Of a stretch of 64,000 nucleotides of DNA, positions 23,731-31,310 are shown piece by piece. The position numbers and the translations under genes are program-made. Where the stretch lies: positions 1 through 64,000 of the forward strand of contig CAJUPQ010000010.1 of the NCBI GenBank assembly GCA_910588505.1, written 5' to 3'. The DNA comes from an uncultured Hungatella sp. (GTDB lineage: Bacteria > Bacillota > Clostridia > Lachnospirales > Lachnospiraceae). Below the pieces are notes generated by a model. It did no database searches. It was given only the letters and a program-made list of their open reading frames with translations, and was not told where the DNA came from. The number at the start of each line of letters is the position of its first letter. Position 1 is the first letter of the stretch.

Positions 23731-25247
23731 GTTTTTTCCTCCAGTGCCTGTCCTAACATCAGCTGGCCAATGGTAAAGGCATCCGCTGTATCTCCATCTA
23801 CTTCGCCCATGATTTCCCCCCGGAATAATACAATGATGCGGTCGCTTAAAGCCAGAATCTCCTGCAATTCCGCAGAGACAAACAGGACGGCAGCCCCGCG
23901 CTCGCGCTCCTTCATTAACACGTCATGAACCCCTGAAACAGCCCCCATATCCAGGCCGCGGGTGGGATGGCATGCGATATCCAGAATCGGTTCCGAGTCC
24001 AGTTCTCTGGCAATAATGACTTTCTGCTGGTTGCCTCCGGAGAGCGTGCTTACTTTAACCGTGTCCGTAGGGGTCTTGATACCGTATTTTTTAATCATGT
24101 CCTGGGCATGTTTTTTGATATTCTGAAGATTAAGCAGCCTTTTTTCCGCATAAGGCTCCTTATCGTACTCTTTGATAATCAGATTTTCCGCAACACTGAA
24201 ATCCATCACAAGCCCGGTTTTCTGGCGATCCTCAGGAATAAACCCGATAAACTTCGGGTCCGCCACAACATCTGTAATCAGGGTGTCATTGACAGAAATC
24301 GTTCCGCTTACCGGTTTTTTAAGGCCGGAAATACATTCTGCCAGTTCCTTCTGCCCATTGCCGTCCACTCCGGCAACCCCAACAATCTCGCCGGCATGGA
24401 CCGTCAGATTAAAGTTTTTTAAAGCCTGAATGCCTCGCTCGTCAAGAGCATTTACATCTTTCATAACCAGTACCGGCTTTTTCTGCTGCAAAGCCTGGCG
24501 GGGACGGCGGTCGATAGAAACGGGACGCCCCACCATCATGTGGGCAAGTTTTGCCTGAGTGGCCTCCGGGGTAGGGATGGTTCCCACCAGCTTGCCGTCA
24601 CGGATTATGGTAACCCTGTCCGTAATCTCCACCACTTCCCTCAGTTTGTGGCTGATAAAAATAATAGAGCGGCCTTCACTTGTAAGGCGCCGGATCGCGC
24701 GGCACAGCTGGTCGCTCTCAGAAGGGGTCAGAACAGCAGTAGGTTCATCCAGTACCAAAACCTGAGCATTTCTGTACAGAGCTTTCAGGATTTCCACCCA
24801 CTGCTGCTGGCCCACAGGCAGCTTCCACACTTCAGCGTCCGGGTCTACATACAATTCATACTCTTGGCACAGTTCCAAGAGCCGCCTGCGTATAGGCTCC
24901 AGGTCAAGAAATACTTTATTTGAAGGAATGCCAAGGACAATGTTCTCTAAAACCGTAAGGGTTTCCACCAGCTTAAAGTGCTGGTGGACCATGCCGATAC
25001 CAAGCTCAATAGCCTTTGATGGAGAAGTAATTTCTACTTCTTTTTCATTTATGAGGATTTTTCCGCTGTCTGGCTGATGCATTCCATATAAGACATTCAT
25101 CAGTGTTGTCTTACCTGCGCCGTTTTCCCCCAACAGTCCCAGAACTTCCCCTTTTTTACAATCAAGACTGATACGGTCATTTGCCAGAACGCCGGGAAAA
25201 CGCTTTGTAATATCAGTCATCTGTAAAGCAAATTTAGGTTCTTGCAT
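23727..25247 (-). CDS. ABC transporter ATP-binding protein, NupO/YufO type (two ATPase domains)
   Basis: The 506-residue protein has two fused nucleotide-binding domains. The first has GLLGENGAGKTTLMN (Walker A), LPVGQQQWVEILKALYR (signature) and VLVLDEPTAVLT (Walker B). The second is degenerate: its Walker A region reads GVAGVDGNGQKELAECISG, without GKT, with signature LSGGNQQKVIIARE. One degenerate site is normal for the sugar/nucleoside importer class. The RBS AAAGGAGG precedes the ATG. It energises import by the two permeases and the BMP lipoprotein. Confidence 0.94.
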   Translation of the reverse strand: MQEPKFALQMTDITKRFPGVLANDRISLDCKKGEVLGLLGENGAGKTTLMNVLYGMHQPDSGKILINEKEVEITSPSKAIELGIGMVHQHFKLVETLTVLENIVLGIPSNKVFLDLEPIRRRLLELCQEYELYVDPDAEVWKLPVGQQQWVEILKALYRNAQVLVLDEPTAVLTPSESDQLCRAIRRLTSEGRSIIFISHKLREVVEITDRVTIIRDGKLVGTIPTPEATQAKLAHMMVGRPVSIDRRPRQALQQKKPVLVMKDVNALDERGIQALKNFNLTVHAGEIVGVAGVDGNGQKELAECISGLKKPVSGTISVNDTLITDVVADPKFIGFIPEDRQKTGLVMDFSVAENLIIKEYDKEPYAEKRLLNLQNIKKHAQDMIKKYGIKTPTDTVKVSTLSGGNQQKVIIARELDSEPILDIACHPTRGLDMGAVSGVHDVLMKERERGAAVLFVSAELQEILALSDRIIVLFRGEIMGEVDGDTADAFTIGQLMLGQALEEKT

Positions 25248-25270
25248 ATGAGTTCGCCTCCTTTTTTAAA

Positions 25271-25299
25271 TAGGCAGCATCCTTTGAGGATGCTGCCTA
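25271..25299 (-). promoter_or_regulatory. Intercistronic hairpin between the binding protein and ATPase genes
   Basis: Twelve-base arms (TAGGCAGCATCC at 25271-25282 and its complement at 25288-25299) around a 5-nt loop lie between the two genes. On the minus strand only a weak T stretch (TATTTAAA) follows, so it more likely attenuates or protects the 3' end of the binding-protein message than fully terminates. Confidence 0.7.
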
Positions 25300-25311
25300 C
25301 AGTATAAGATG

Positions 25312-26289
25312 TCAAGGATCAATATCGACTTTTCCGGCTTTTAAGTCTTCTACAGCAGCATCCACAGCTGCTTTGCCTTCGTCAGAGAGCAAATCCGTGG
25401 TCACGGGAAGGATGCCGTTGTCAGCAATGCCCAGTACGTGGGTGCCTCCGTCTGCAAGAGAGCCGGTACACTCCTGGTATCCCAGTTCTTCCCAGTTAAA
25501 TACAACGCTTCCAACGGTTACATCAGGCGCAATATCAGACGAGTCCACAACGGCAGAAACCACATACACATCGCTGGAATCCTGCGCTGCCGCAAGAACG
25601 CCTACATAAGCTGCATCCAAATTAAAGAACAATACATCATAACCGCTGGCAATCAATGCAAGAGATGCCTCTCTGGCCTTAGTAACATCGGACCAGGAAC
25701 CGGTGGTTATAGCCGTTGACTCAATACTTGGGTCAACATATTCAACACCTTTGTAGAAACTCGCCTCCATCTGACGATGGGGGTCATACCACTCACCTGT
25801 GACAAAGGCCACCTTTTTATTTTTCGTGGCCGATGCGGCCATAATGCCGGCTAAATAACCTGCATGGCTGTAACTGACTGTGGAAGCCGTCAGATTGGGA
25901 ACGCCGCCGGTGTCTGTCGCCACGCTGAAAATGAAATTTTTATCAGGAAATTCTTTAGCTACCGTCTGCAGGGCTTCGCCAAACTGTCCGCCTTGTCCAA
26001 TAATCGTCTCGTATCCCTGCTGTGCAAACTGGCGGAGCACTTCAATCTGTTCATCCTGCGCAACTTCCTCTCTGTAGGCTGTCTTGATGCCAAGTTCTTT
26101 GCTGGCCCTTACCATGCCTTCATATGTGTATTGATTAAATGCCTCATCTGTGATTAGGCCGGGCATGACCATGGCTACGCTGCCTTTCCACTCAGGATTA
26201 TCGGTTTTACTGTTATTACCGTTTCCACAGGCGGCCAGTGTAGTAAGAACTATGGATGATGCTAATAGCAGCGCTAACTTTTTTTTCAT
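25312..26289 (-). CDS. BMP family ABC transporter substrate-binding lipoprotein
   Basis: The 325-residue protein starts with a lipoprotein signal peptide ending in LTTLAAC (Cys at residue 21). The mature part has BMP/Med family features: VAMVMPGLITDEAFNQYTYEGMVRASKELGIKTAYRE, then IGQGGQFGEALQTVAKEFPDKNFIF and SYSHAGYLAGIMAA. Family members bind nucleosides, purines, autoinducer-2 or related ligands. The linked racemase and amidohydrolase suggest a hydantoin, allantoin or another ureide here. It is the first recognised gene of the operon. Confidence 0.93.
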   Translation of the reverse strand: MKKKLALLLASSIVLTTLAACGNGNNSKTDNPEWKGSVAMVMPGLITDEAFNQYTYEGMVRASKELGIKTAYREEVAQDEQIEVLRQFAQQGYETIIGQGGQFGEALQTVAKEFPDKNFIFSVATDTGGVPNLTASTVSYSHAGYLAGIMAASATKNKKVAFVTGEWYDPHRQMEASFYKGVEYVDPSIESTAITTGSWSDVTKAREASLALIASGYDVLFFNLDAAYVGVLAAAQDSSDVYVVSAVVDSSDIAPDVTVGSVVFNWEELGYQECTGSLADGGTHVLGIADNGILPVTTDLLSDEGKAAVDAAVEDLKAGKVDIDP

Positions 26290-26334
26290 ATGTTTTTCCT
26301 CCTGACTGTTTTTAATCTTAAACTTAGTTTTTCA

Positions 26335-26571
26335 CTAAAATTCCACATAATAACAAATGTACAGGCAAAATTCGGTTCCATTTTTTACCTGGCCGCCGCC
26401 TTTTGGAAATCTTAAGTGGTATCCATCTGGTTTCTTGTGGGAGACATGGGTAGCGGCCAGATACAGGTCCGTAAAGGTTCGCCTGAAAAAACTTGGGATT
26501 CCCTTCTTCTCCAGCTTATTACAGAACAACAGCGGAATCGGTTTCAATTGGGAATCAATTGAGACTGGCAC
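26335..26571 (-). CDS. Unknown small protein at the head of the importer operon (78 aa)
   Basis: The frame opens at a GTG (26571) 11 bp after AGGAGG and about 60 bp downstream of a consensus promoter, and ends 45 bp before the binding-protein start. It reads MPVSIDSQLKPIPLLFCNKLE, then SFFRRTFTDLYLAATHVSHKKPDGYHLRFPKGGGQVKNGTEF, and ends YICYYVEF. It is basic and soluble-looking and matches no family I recognise. An ATG two bases upstream has better spacing but encodes only nine residues (MCQSQLIPN), which could be a leader peptide instead. The opposite strand is also open, so coding is not certain. Confidence 0.45.
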   Translation of the reverse strand: MPVSIDSQLKPIPLLFCNKLEKKGIPSFFRRTFTDLYLAATHVSHKKPDGYHLRFPKGGGQVKNGTEFCLYICYYVEF

Positions 26572-26632
26572 ATGGATGCGATCCTCCTTTTCGCATGCAT
26601 AGGATTGGCTGTTTTATCATCTCTATAAGGAA

Positions 26633-26661
26633 ATTATAATACATTAATTGTTGAAAGTCAA
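26633..26661 (-). promoter_or_regulatory. Promoter of the importer/racemase/amidohydrolase operon
   Basis: On the minus strand: TTGACT (26656-26661), a 17-bp spacer and TATAAT (26633-26638), the strongest consensus promoter of this locus. Confidence 0.8.
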
Positions 26662-26682
26662 CAAAAAAACAATAAAATATCA

Positions 26683-26705
26683 TTATAATAAAATTTTTCT
26701 TATAA
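26683..26705. promoter_or_regulatory. AT-rich activator-like motif, third copy
   Basis: TTATAATAAAATTTTTCTTA and onward forms an imperfect palindrome 21 bp upstream of the operon -35 box. It shares TTAtAATAA, an A/T tract and a TTA-type right half with the motifs at 12297 and 15728. Confidence 0.4.
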
Positions 26706-26772
26706 TTTTATGGGGTAAAAAGTACAGAAAAAGAAGATATTTCCTATAAAAAATATAGAAAACCTATAAAAA

Positions 26773-26804
26773 CGCCGCCTTTTGGGAAAAGCCCAAAGGG
26801 CGGC
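26773..26804 (-). terminator. Terminator of regulator copy 2
   Basis: GCCGCCTTTTGGG and CCCAAAGGGCGGC pair around a short loop. The minus strand continues GTTTTTATAGG. It lies 30 bp after the regulator stop. Confidence 0.88.
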
Positions 26805-26833
26805 AGAAATAAAAAAGTGAAACTTGCCGAAAT

Positions 26834-27532
26834 TTAATTTTCCAGCTCGCCTAAGTAGCGATACACGGTTGCAGGGGAGCAGGAAAGCCGTTTAGCCACA
26901 AAAGAGATTCCTCCTTTTAGCTTAAACATCCCCCGTTCTTGAAGCTTTTGGACGATATCCCGTTTTTCCTGCTGGTTTAAACGTTCCATTGGAGTGCTTA
27001 GAGAGGCGGTAACACTGTCAAAGGATTTTTCCATCAGGGTAGATATATCCATGGAGAAATCATCCGCAAGGGTATAGGACTGCAGGGAAATACCTTCCGG
27101 GGATGCAGGAATGGCCGGAAAGGGCATAAGGGGTGGTTTTAAAAATTGGTCAGGGTGGATGACAGAGAGCATTTTTGCACAAAGCTCCCGATAGCGGGCA
27201 TCGTCAAAATTAATTCCCAAAAGTCCGATAGGATTTCCGTCATCATCCTTTATAAACATGGTAGAGGCCCTAAGGATCCGTCCGTCTTTTGCGGATATCT
27301 GATAATTATACAGGAAATCATTGGTTTTATAGGGATTGGCAGCCAATGTCTGTAATGCGGAATTGGTAGTGGGACTTCCTATGGCCCGACCGCTTATGTG
27401 ACCGTTGGCAATGGCAATGATTCTGCTTGGCTCGGCAGTGATGTCATGAAGTACGATTTCATAGTCTGGGCCCAGCGCTTTTCCCAGGAAATTTACAAGG
27501 ATGGTGTATTGGTGAAGGATAGGTGGGATCAT
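26834..27532 (-). CDS. YheO-type PAS-HTH transcriptional regulator (copy 2)
   Basis: This 232-residue protein is collinear and highly similar to copy 1 at 14.9 kb. It has the same PAS-like domain (LGPDYEIVLHDITAEPSRIIAIANGHISGRAIGSPTTNSAL) and an almost identical HTH end. The main differences fall in the linker around residues 140-165 and in several ligand-domain positions, so the two may sense different metabolites while reading the same DNA site. It has its own promoter and terminator. It sits directly upstream of the importer operon, suggesting control of that operon. Confidence 0.92.
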   Translation of the reverse strand: MIPPILHQYTILVNFLGKALGPDYEIVLHDITAEPSRIIAIANGHISGRAIGSPTTNSALQTLAANPYKTNDFLYNYQISAKDGRILRASTMFIKDDDGNPIGLLGINFDDARYRELCAKMLSVIHPDQFLKPPLMPFPAIPASPEGISLQSYTLADDFSMDISTLMEKSFDSVTASLSTPMERLNQQEKRDIVQKLQERGMFKLKGGISFVAKRLSCSPATVYRYLGELEN

Positions 27533-27611
27533 GGGGATTCCTTTCTGTTTACTTTGCTCTAAAATCTGCTGTGGGGAGGCGACCTGCGTTCAGGGATGGT
27601 AAAAATGTGCC

Positions 27612-27626
27612 TGTCAGATTCTGACA
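27612..27626. promoter_or_regulatory. 15-bp perfect palindrome in the leader of regulator copy 2
   Basis: TGTCAGATTCTGACA is a perfect odd-length palindrome about 80 bp before the start codon and within the transcribed leader. It is a possible operator. It differs from the palindrome in front of copy 1. Confidence 0.4.
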
Positions 27627-27670
27627 CCTATTGGCGGCATGGCCAGACCCGTAAGAGATTTATATATTTT

Positions 27671-27699
27671 ATTATCGCATGGAGCGGCGAAAATTTCAA
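27671..27699 (-). promoter_or_regulatory. Promoter of regulator copy 2
   Basis: On the minus strand: TTGAAA (27694-27699), a 17-bp spacer and GATAAT (27671-27676), the same -10 as copy 1. The rest of 27533-27797 shows no gene. Confidence 0.65.
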
Positions 27700-27798
27700 G
27701 AAGGGAATCTCATCATTACAACGTCTCCTTAAATTATTTTCTGTCACAGGAATTGCTTATCAGCAAAGTGTATGATGCCGGATGTCAACTATGAACAA

Positions 27799-27840
27799 AA
27801 CAGCCGTGCTGAAATCAAGTCTATTTTCAGCACGGCTGTT
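27799..27840 (-). terminator. Terminator of the ATPase operon
   Basis: AACAGCCGTGCTGAA (27799-27813) and TTCAGCACGGCTGTT (27826-27840) are exact complements. The minus strand continues TTTGTTC. It lies 5 bp after the stop of the last ATPase gene. Confidence 0.85.
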
Positions 27841-27844
27841 ATCA

Positions 27845-29035
27845 TCAAAATTCCTCAATAGAAGGAACATCCTCATCAAACGTCTCCTGTCCCAGCTCAT
27901 TAATCGTGGTCTTACCTGCCTTCCCATACTGATACAGCTGGTCCAGAAACTCAATAGCCGCCCGAATCTTCGTCCGCAGCAGATAACCGCCGGACTTGGT
28001 AGCCTCAGCCAGAGACTCCGGAGACACATTGGGAGTCCACCCATAGGCCCGCCCGTGAAAATCCTGAATCTTGCACAGGGCGCTGTTGATCTCTTCTTTG
28101 GTCAGAGGCATAAGCTGAGGCGCCTTAACCAGCATATCCAGAACCGTTCGGGCCGGTTCCTGGCTGATGGGGTAGATATTTTCCAGATTCTCATAATCAT
28201 GTTTCCCCTCAATCACATCCTCCACATAGGAAGACGTAAGGGCAAACAGGGTAAACGTAGCCTCCGGGCACAGCTCCGGAAGAAGGAACCTGGCCATGTT
28301 GCGGTAGGCATTGATTCTGGCCTTTTTGCTGAGCCGGCCCATAAGCTCCGTCTCATCGATAAGGATGACCCATCCGTCGTATCCCATCTGGGTAAACAGA
28401 TGACTCATAAACGAAAAATAATCCCCACAGTGACGGGTCTTGGTAAAATTCTCATTATACTTTACAACCTGTCCGAAAATCCGCTTGTAGATTTTCTTCA
28501 AAGATCCGTTGGCCACAAAATCCCCTTCCAGGTCCGCCAGAAGAAGGAACTTCTCATCCGAATCCTCCGTATTCAGATAAGAGCGGAACAGATAGTACAG
28601 CTTGTCCGTCTCCAGATACTTGGCCGCAAAAGGCAGCATCTCCCCGGCCAGAGGGCTGTTGGGAGAGATCTTGTCCAGCTCATGCATAAATCCTGGCTGC
28701 TGACGCCCTGGCAGATAAAGATTCTGCAGAGCCTTCTGGTACACCAGATGCAGCTTGTCCATAGGCGTCTCCTTGCTCAGGCAGAGATAAGAAACCACCA
28801 TATTGCTGGAATGGGCCAGATTAAACACCGTATTCAGCAGATGGGTCTTTCCTTCCCCGTACTTCCCGCTGATGATCATTCCGCTTGACCTGCCCTTTTC
28901 CCGCACCATGTCCAGCCGCCCGGAGATATCCTTCATGATCTTAGGCCGGGCTTCGGAAAAATACTGTCCCACCGCCCTGGAGGGAACGCCGGAGCGCAAA
29001 GCCTCAATAATGTGCCTGGCTTCCATATCATACAT
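27845..29035 (-). CDS. BrxC/BrxD-like P-loop ATPase (DUF2791 type), distal gene
   Basis: The protein has about 396 residues. It begins MYDMEARHIIEALRSGVPSRAVGQYF, the usual start of the BREX ATP-binding (PF10923) family. Walker A is MIISGKYGEGKTHLLNT (about residue 57) and Walker B is GWVILIDETELMGRLSK (about residue 225). A helical C-terminus follows with SGGYLLRTKIRAAIEFLDQLYQYG. In BREX and related systems such ATPases work with a helicase on DNA. The gene overlaps the upstream ATPase by 8 bp. The ATG at 29035 is used because GGAGGTGA lies 6 bp upstream, though a GTG at 29041 is possible. No PglX methyltransferase or PglZ is near, so this is not canonical BREX. Confidence 0.85.
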   Translation of the reverse strand: MYDMEARHIIEALRSGVPSRAVGQYFSEARPKIMKDISGRLDMVREKGRSSGMIISGKYGEGKTHLLNTVFNLAHSSNMVVSYLCLSKETPMDKLHLVYQKALQNLYLPGRQQPGFMHELDKISPNSPLAGEMLPFAAKYLETDKLYYLFRSYLNTEDSDEKFLLLADLEGDFVANGSLKKIYKRIFGQVVKYNENFTKTRHCGDYFSFMSHLFTQMGYDGWVILIDETELMGRLSKKARINAYRNMARFLLPELCPEATFTLFALTSSYVEDVIEGKHDYENLENIYPISQEPARTVLDMLVKAPQLMPLTKEEINSALCKIQDFHGRAYGWTPNVSPESLAEATKSGGYLLRTKIRAAIEFLDQLYQYGKAGKTTINELGQETFDEDVPSIEEF

Positions 29036-30236
29036 CCCCACTCACCTCCTCCATAGCAATCTGGATCAGTCTGGGAATCCCCACAGCCCCGGTCCGGGCC
29101 TGGGCGGCGATCTCCCGAGCAGACTCTAAGTCCAGGGGAGCAGCCGTTATATTCTTTTTAACATGGGCAATACTCTCCGACATAGCCATAATCACATCCG
29201 GCGTATATTCCTGGGCCGCCAAAAGATCCAGATCCACCATGTCGGCAAAGCGGTTAAACCGCTCCCCAACGATCTCATTTTGTATCCGCATCCAAAGAGC
29301 CTGATACGCCTTCAGCCCCGCGTTTTCATGGTCCATCAATTCCCGGTCAAACCCGTAGACAAACATGATATTCCGCATGGAATCAATATCATCGATCAGC
29401 TGACGGATACTCTCATAGGTATCCTCCCGCTTCATCTTCGTGTAGTGGACAGGCTCCAGACTGGAGCGGCTGATCAGAATCTCCAGATCATCAACAGCAA
29501 TAAACAGCCCGGAAAACCCGCTTAAGCGGATCACCTCAGCCAGAGAGCGCAGCATATGCCTGGCATTAAACTTGGTAATGCGGCTGGGATAAAATCCCAG
29601 GGAACGCAGCTGGGAAAGCTTCACCGTCCGGTCCCCCTCCAGCCACGCAAGAAGCATATCCCTGCTGGTGTCCTCCAAAATAGGATATCCCAGAATGCTC
29701 CCCGTAAGCATGGAGCAGGCCAGGGCAAAATTATTGTCAAGCATAGGATTGTCCAGAAACATCTGCTTCAAAAGAGTGCGGATCTCCCGCTTGTTCATGG
29801 CGTCCCCCATGCCGTTCTCCGAAAGGTAATCAAAAAACTTCATCCCTGCCGGAATCTCACTGTAGTCAAACCCCATGTCCCGTATCACCTGCCGGCCAAG
29901 GAGTTCCAGACAGTCAAGAAGGTCCGACTGGTGGAGGATCTCCACATAGACCTCCTTAAAATCATGCATCCAGATACCCCTTGCGGAAAACCACACGGTT
30001 TTGTAGTTTTCCTTTGCGGCAATGGAAGTCATCAGGCACAGAAAATGAGTCTTTCCGCTGCCTGGACGTCCGGTTATAAACTTGATCTTGCTGCCGCCGT
30101 TTTTCACGTATTCCCGAAGATATTTTTCTTCCCAGAAATCGGTGAGAAACTCTATGCCGCAGGACAGAGGCGCGCCCGGGGAATCGGAAACTATCCCGCC
30201 CCCTGGGCCGCTGCTTTCCCTAACATCTGATACCAT
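29028..30236 (-). CDS. BrxC/BrxD-like P-loop ATPase, proximal gene
   Basis: The 402-residue protein has a short Gly/Ser-rich N-terminus, then GIEFLTDFWEEKYLREYVKNGGSKIKFITGRPGSGKTHFLCLM (Walker A about residue 54) and a Walker B at LFIAVDDLEILISRS (about residue 245). It continues with a helical part ending ARTGAVGIPRLIQIAMEEVSG. It resembles the BREX ATP-binding family at the level of layout and is clearly distinct from its neighbour, so the two probably form a hetero-oligomer. It lies 3 bp after the 258-aa gene, with GGAGGAATAACCC as RBS. Membership of PF10923 is inferred from pattern, not a search. Confidence 0.78.
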   Translation of the reverse strand: MVSDVRESSGPGGGIVSDSPGAPLSCGIEFLTDFWEEKYLREYVKNGGSKIKFITGRPGSGKTHFLCLMTSIAAKENYKTVWFSARGIWMHDFKEVYVEILHQSDLLDCLELLGRQVIRDMGFDYSEIPAGMKFFDYLSENGMGDAMNKREIRTLLKQMFLDNPMLDNNFALACSMLTGSILGYPILEDTSRDMLLAWLEGDRTVKLSQLRSLGFYPSRITKFNARHMLRSLAEVIRLSGFSGLFIAVDDLEILISRSSLEPVHYTKMKREDTYESIRQLIDDIDSMRNIMFVYGFDRELMDHENAGLKAYQALWMRIQNEIVGERFNRFADMVDLDLLAAQEYTPDVIMAMSESIAHVKKNITAAPLDLESAREIAAQARTGAVGIPRLIQIAMEEVSGDV

Positions 30237-30239
30237 GGG

Positions 30240-31016
30240 TTATTCCTCCTGCTTATAGAAACAAATGGTAGACAGGAAATGCTGCTGACCGTTTTCGTCC
30301 AGGATTCGGATGGACTTGTTGCTTTCCCTGCTGGGGCCGAACTGGAATCGCCGTCCGCTTTTGGTCACATCAATCCGGGAAATATATAATCTGGCCAAGT
30401 CAAAGGCAAAGCTCTGCTGGTCATAATCTTTCCTGAAACGGCTCATGGGAGCCAGGAATTTGTACAGGCTGCTGAGATAAATATCCGCTGTAGGCTGACG
30501 TTTCATCTTAAGCACGGCAGTGTCATAGGCATCTGCCAGCTCACTGGCAAAGACCGCGGGATTAAAGGAGACTCTGTTCAGTTTTTCCTGACCGCTTCGG
30601 ATGGTATCCACAAGACTTTGGGGACGCATGCACTGCACTTTTTTCCGGTCAACATAAACATCCTGATTTTCCATATCCAGCTTTACCCGGTAGGGGAACA
30701 TCTCAAAGACAGGTGCGGACCCGCGGACGTCAACGCCTTTTTCCTGGCAGGCATCCAGCATCTGCCGGGCAAAATCCCCGCTCTCAAAATACGTCTTGGT
30801 GTCAAAGCCGCTGACAGCGGCTCTCATGGATTCTAACGCGGAAGAAAGAACAGCCGCGGTTTCGGCCATGGAATCTAAGTCTTTTATAAGGTTCTTAATA
30901 TCCCCGCCGTCGGTTTCCTTTGTGATGGTTTTGGAAAGCTTCTGGAGGGACGCCAGGCTTTCCTTCAAAGATTTATGCTGGGGTTGTAATGTTTCGTAGA
31001 GATTTTCGTAATTCAT
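30240..31016 (-). CDS. Unrecognised protein, first gene of the ATPase operon (258 aa)
   Basis: I do not recognise a family. Residues 1-75 look helical and coiled-coil prone (LKESLASLQKLSKTITKETDGGDIKNLIKDLDSMAETAAVLSSALE). A mixed region follows with VFEMFPYRVKLDMENQDVYVDRKKVQCMRPQSLVDTIRSGQEKLNR, then a helical segment and a strand-rich end (GRRFQFGPSRESNKSIRILDENGQQHFLSTICFYKQ). No catalytic motif, signal peptide or membrane segment is visible. It is co-transcribed with the two ATPases from a consensus promoter and divergent from a helicase. An adaptor or assembly role is a guess. Confidence 0.8.
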   Translation of the reverse strand: MNYENLYETLQPQHKSLKESLASLQKLSKTITKETDGGDIKNLIKDLDSMAETAAVLSSALESMRAAVSGFDTKTYFESGDFARQMLDACQEKGVDVRGSAPVFEMFPYRVKLDMENQDVYVDRKKVQCMRPQSLVDTIRSGQEKLNRVSFNPAVFASELADAYDTAVLKMKRQPTADIYLSSLYKFLAPMSRFRKDYDQQSFAFDLARLYISRIDVTKSGRRFQFGPSRESNKSIRILDENGQQHFLSTICFYKQEE

Positions 31017-31081
31017 AGGTAAATTTTCCTTTGCGATCTAGACGTAATTTATGGTTACAAAGTAACAAATAAGCTATATGA

Positions 31082-31110
31082 AGTATAAACGATACAGGGG
31101 GAGTTTTCAA
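31082..31110 (-). promoter_or_regulatory. Promoter of the 258-aa/ATPase operon
   Basis: On the minus strand: TTGAAA (31105-31110), a 17-bp spacer and TATACT (31082-31087), with the start codon about 65 bp downstream. Confidence 0.75.
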
Positions 31111-31150
31111 CAATTTCTTTCGGAAATGGCAGAAATATGGTAAAATTAAG

Positions 31151-31265
31151 TTACTGTTCAGAGAGAATGTTGTATAGTTAAGGTTTTGGCGTGGCAACTG
31201 GTGGGCAAAGGCAGGATTCGCTTAACAAAGTGACACTGGTTCAGGGATGCATGGATGGTTATAAT
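31151..31265 (+). promoter_or_regulatory. Candidate promoters for the helicase gene
   Basis: TTACTG then TATAGT with 16 bp between them (about 31155-31182) is one candidate. A perfect TATAAT at 31260-31265 without a good -35 is the other. The second would start transcription near the in-frame ATG at 31272 and so favours translation from 31311. Confidence 0.4.
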
Positions 31266-31310
31266 TAAAGCATGACATTGGACAGAAAGAAGCAAAGACA
31301 GGTGGCAGAT

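Noticed and set aside
26357..26602. 81-codon plus-strand frame
   Set aside because: No promoter or RBS on the plus strand; the minus strand has both and leads into the importer operon.
26290..26630. Purine-type riboswitch in the importer leader
   Set aside because: The conserved junction and paired loops of the purine aptamer were not found, and the leader is largely open reading frame.
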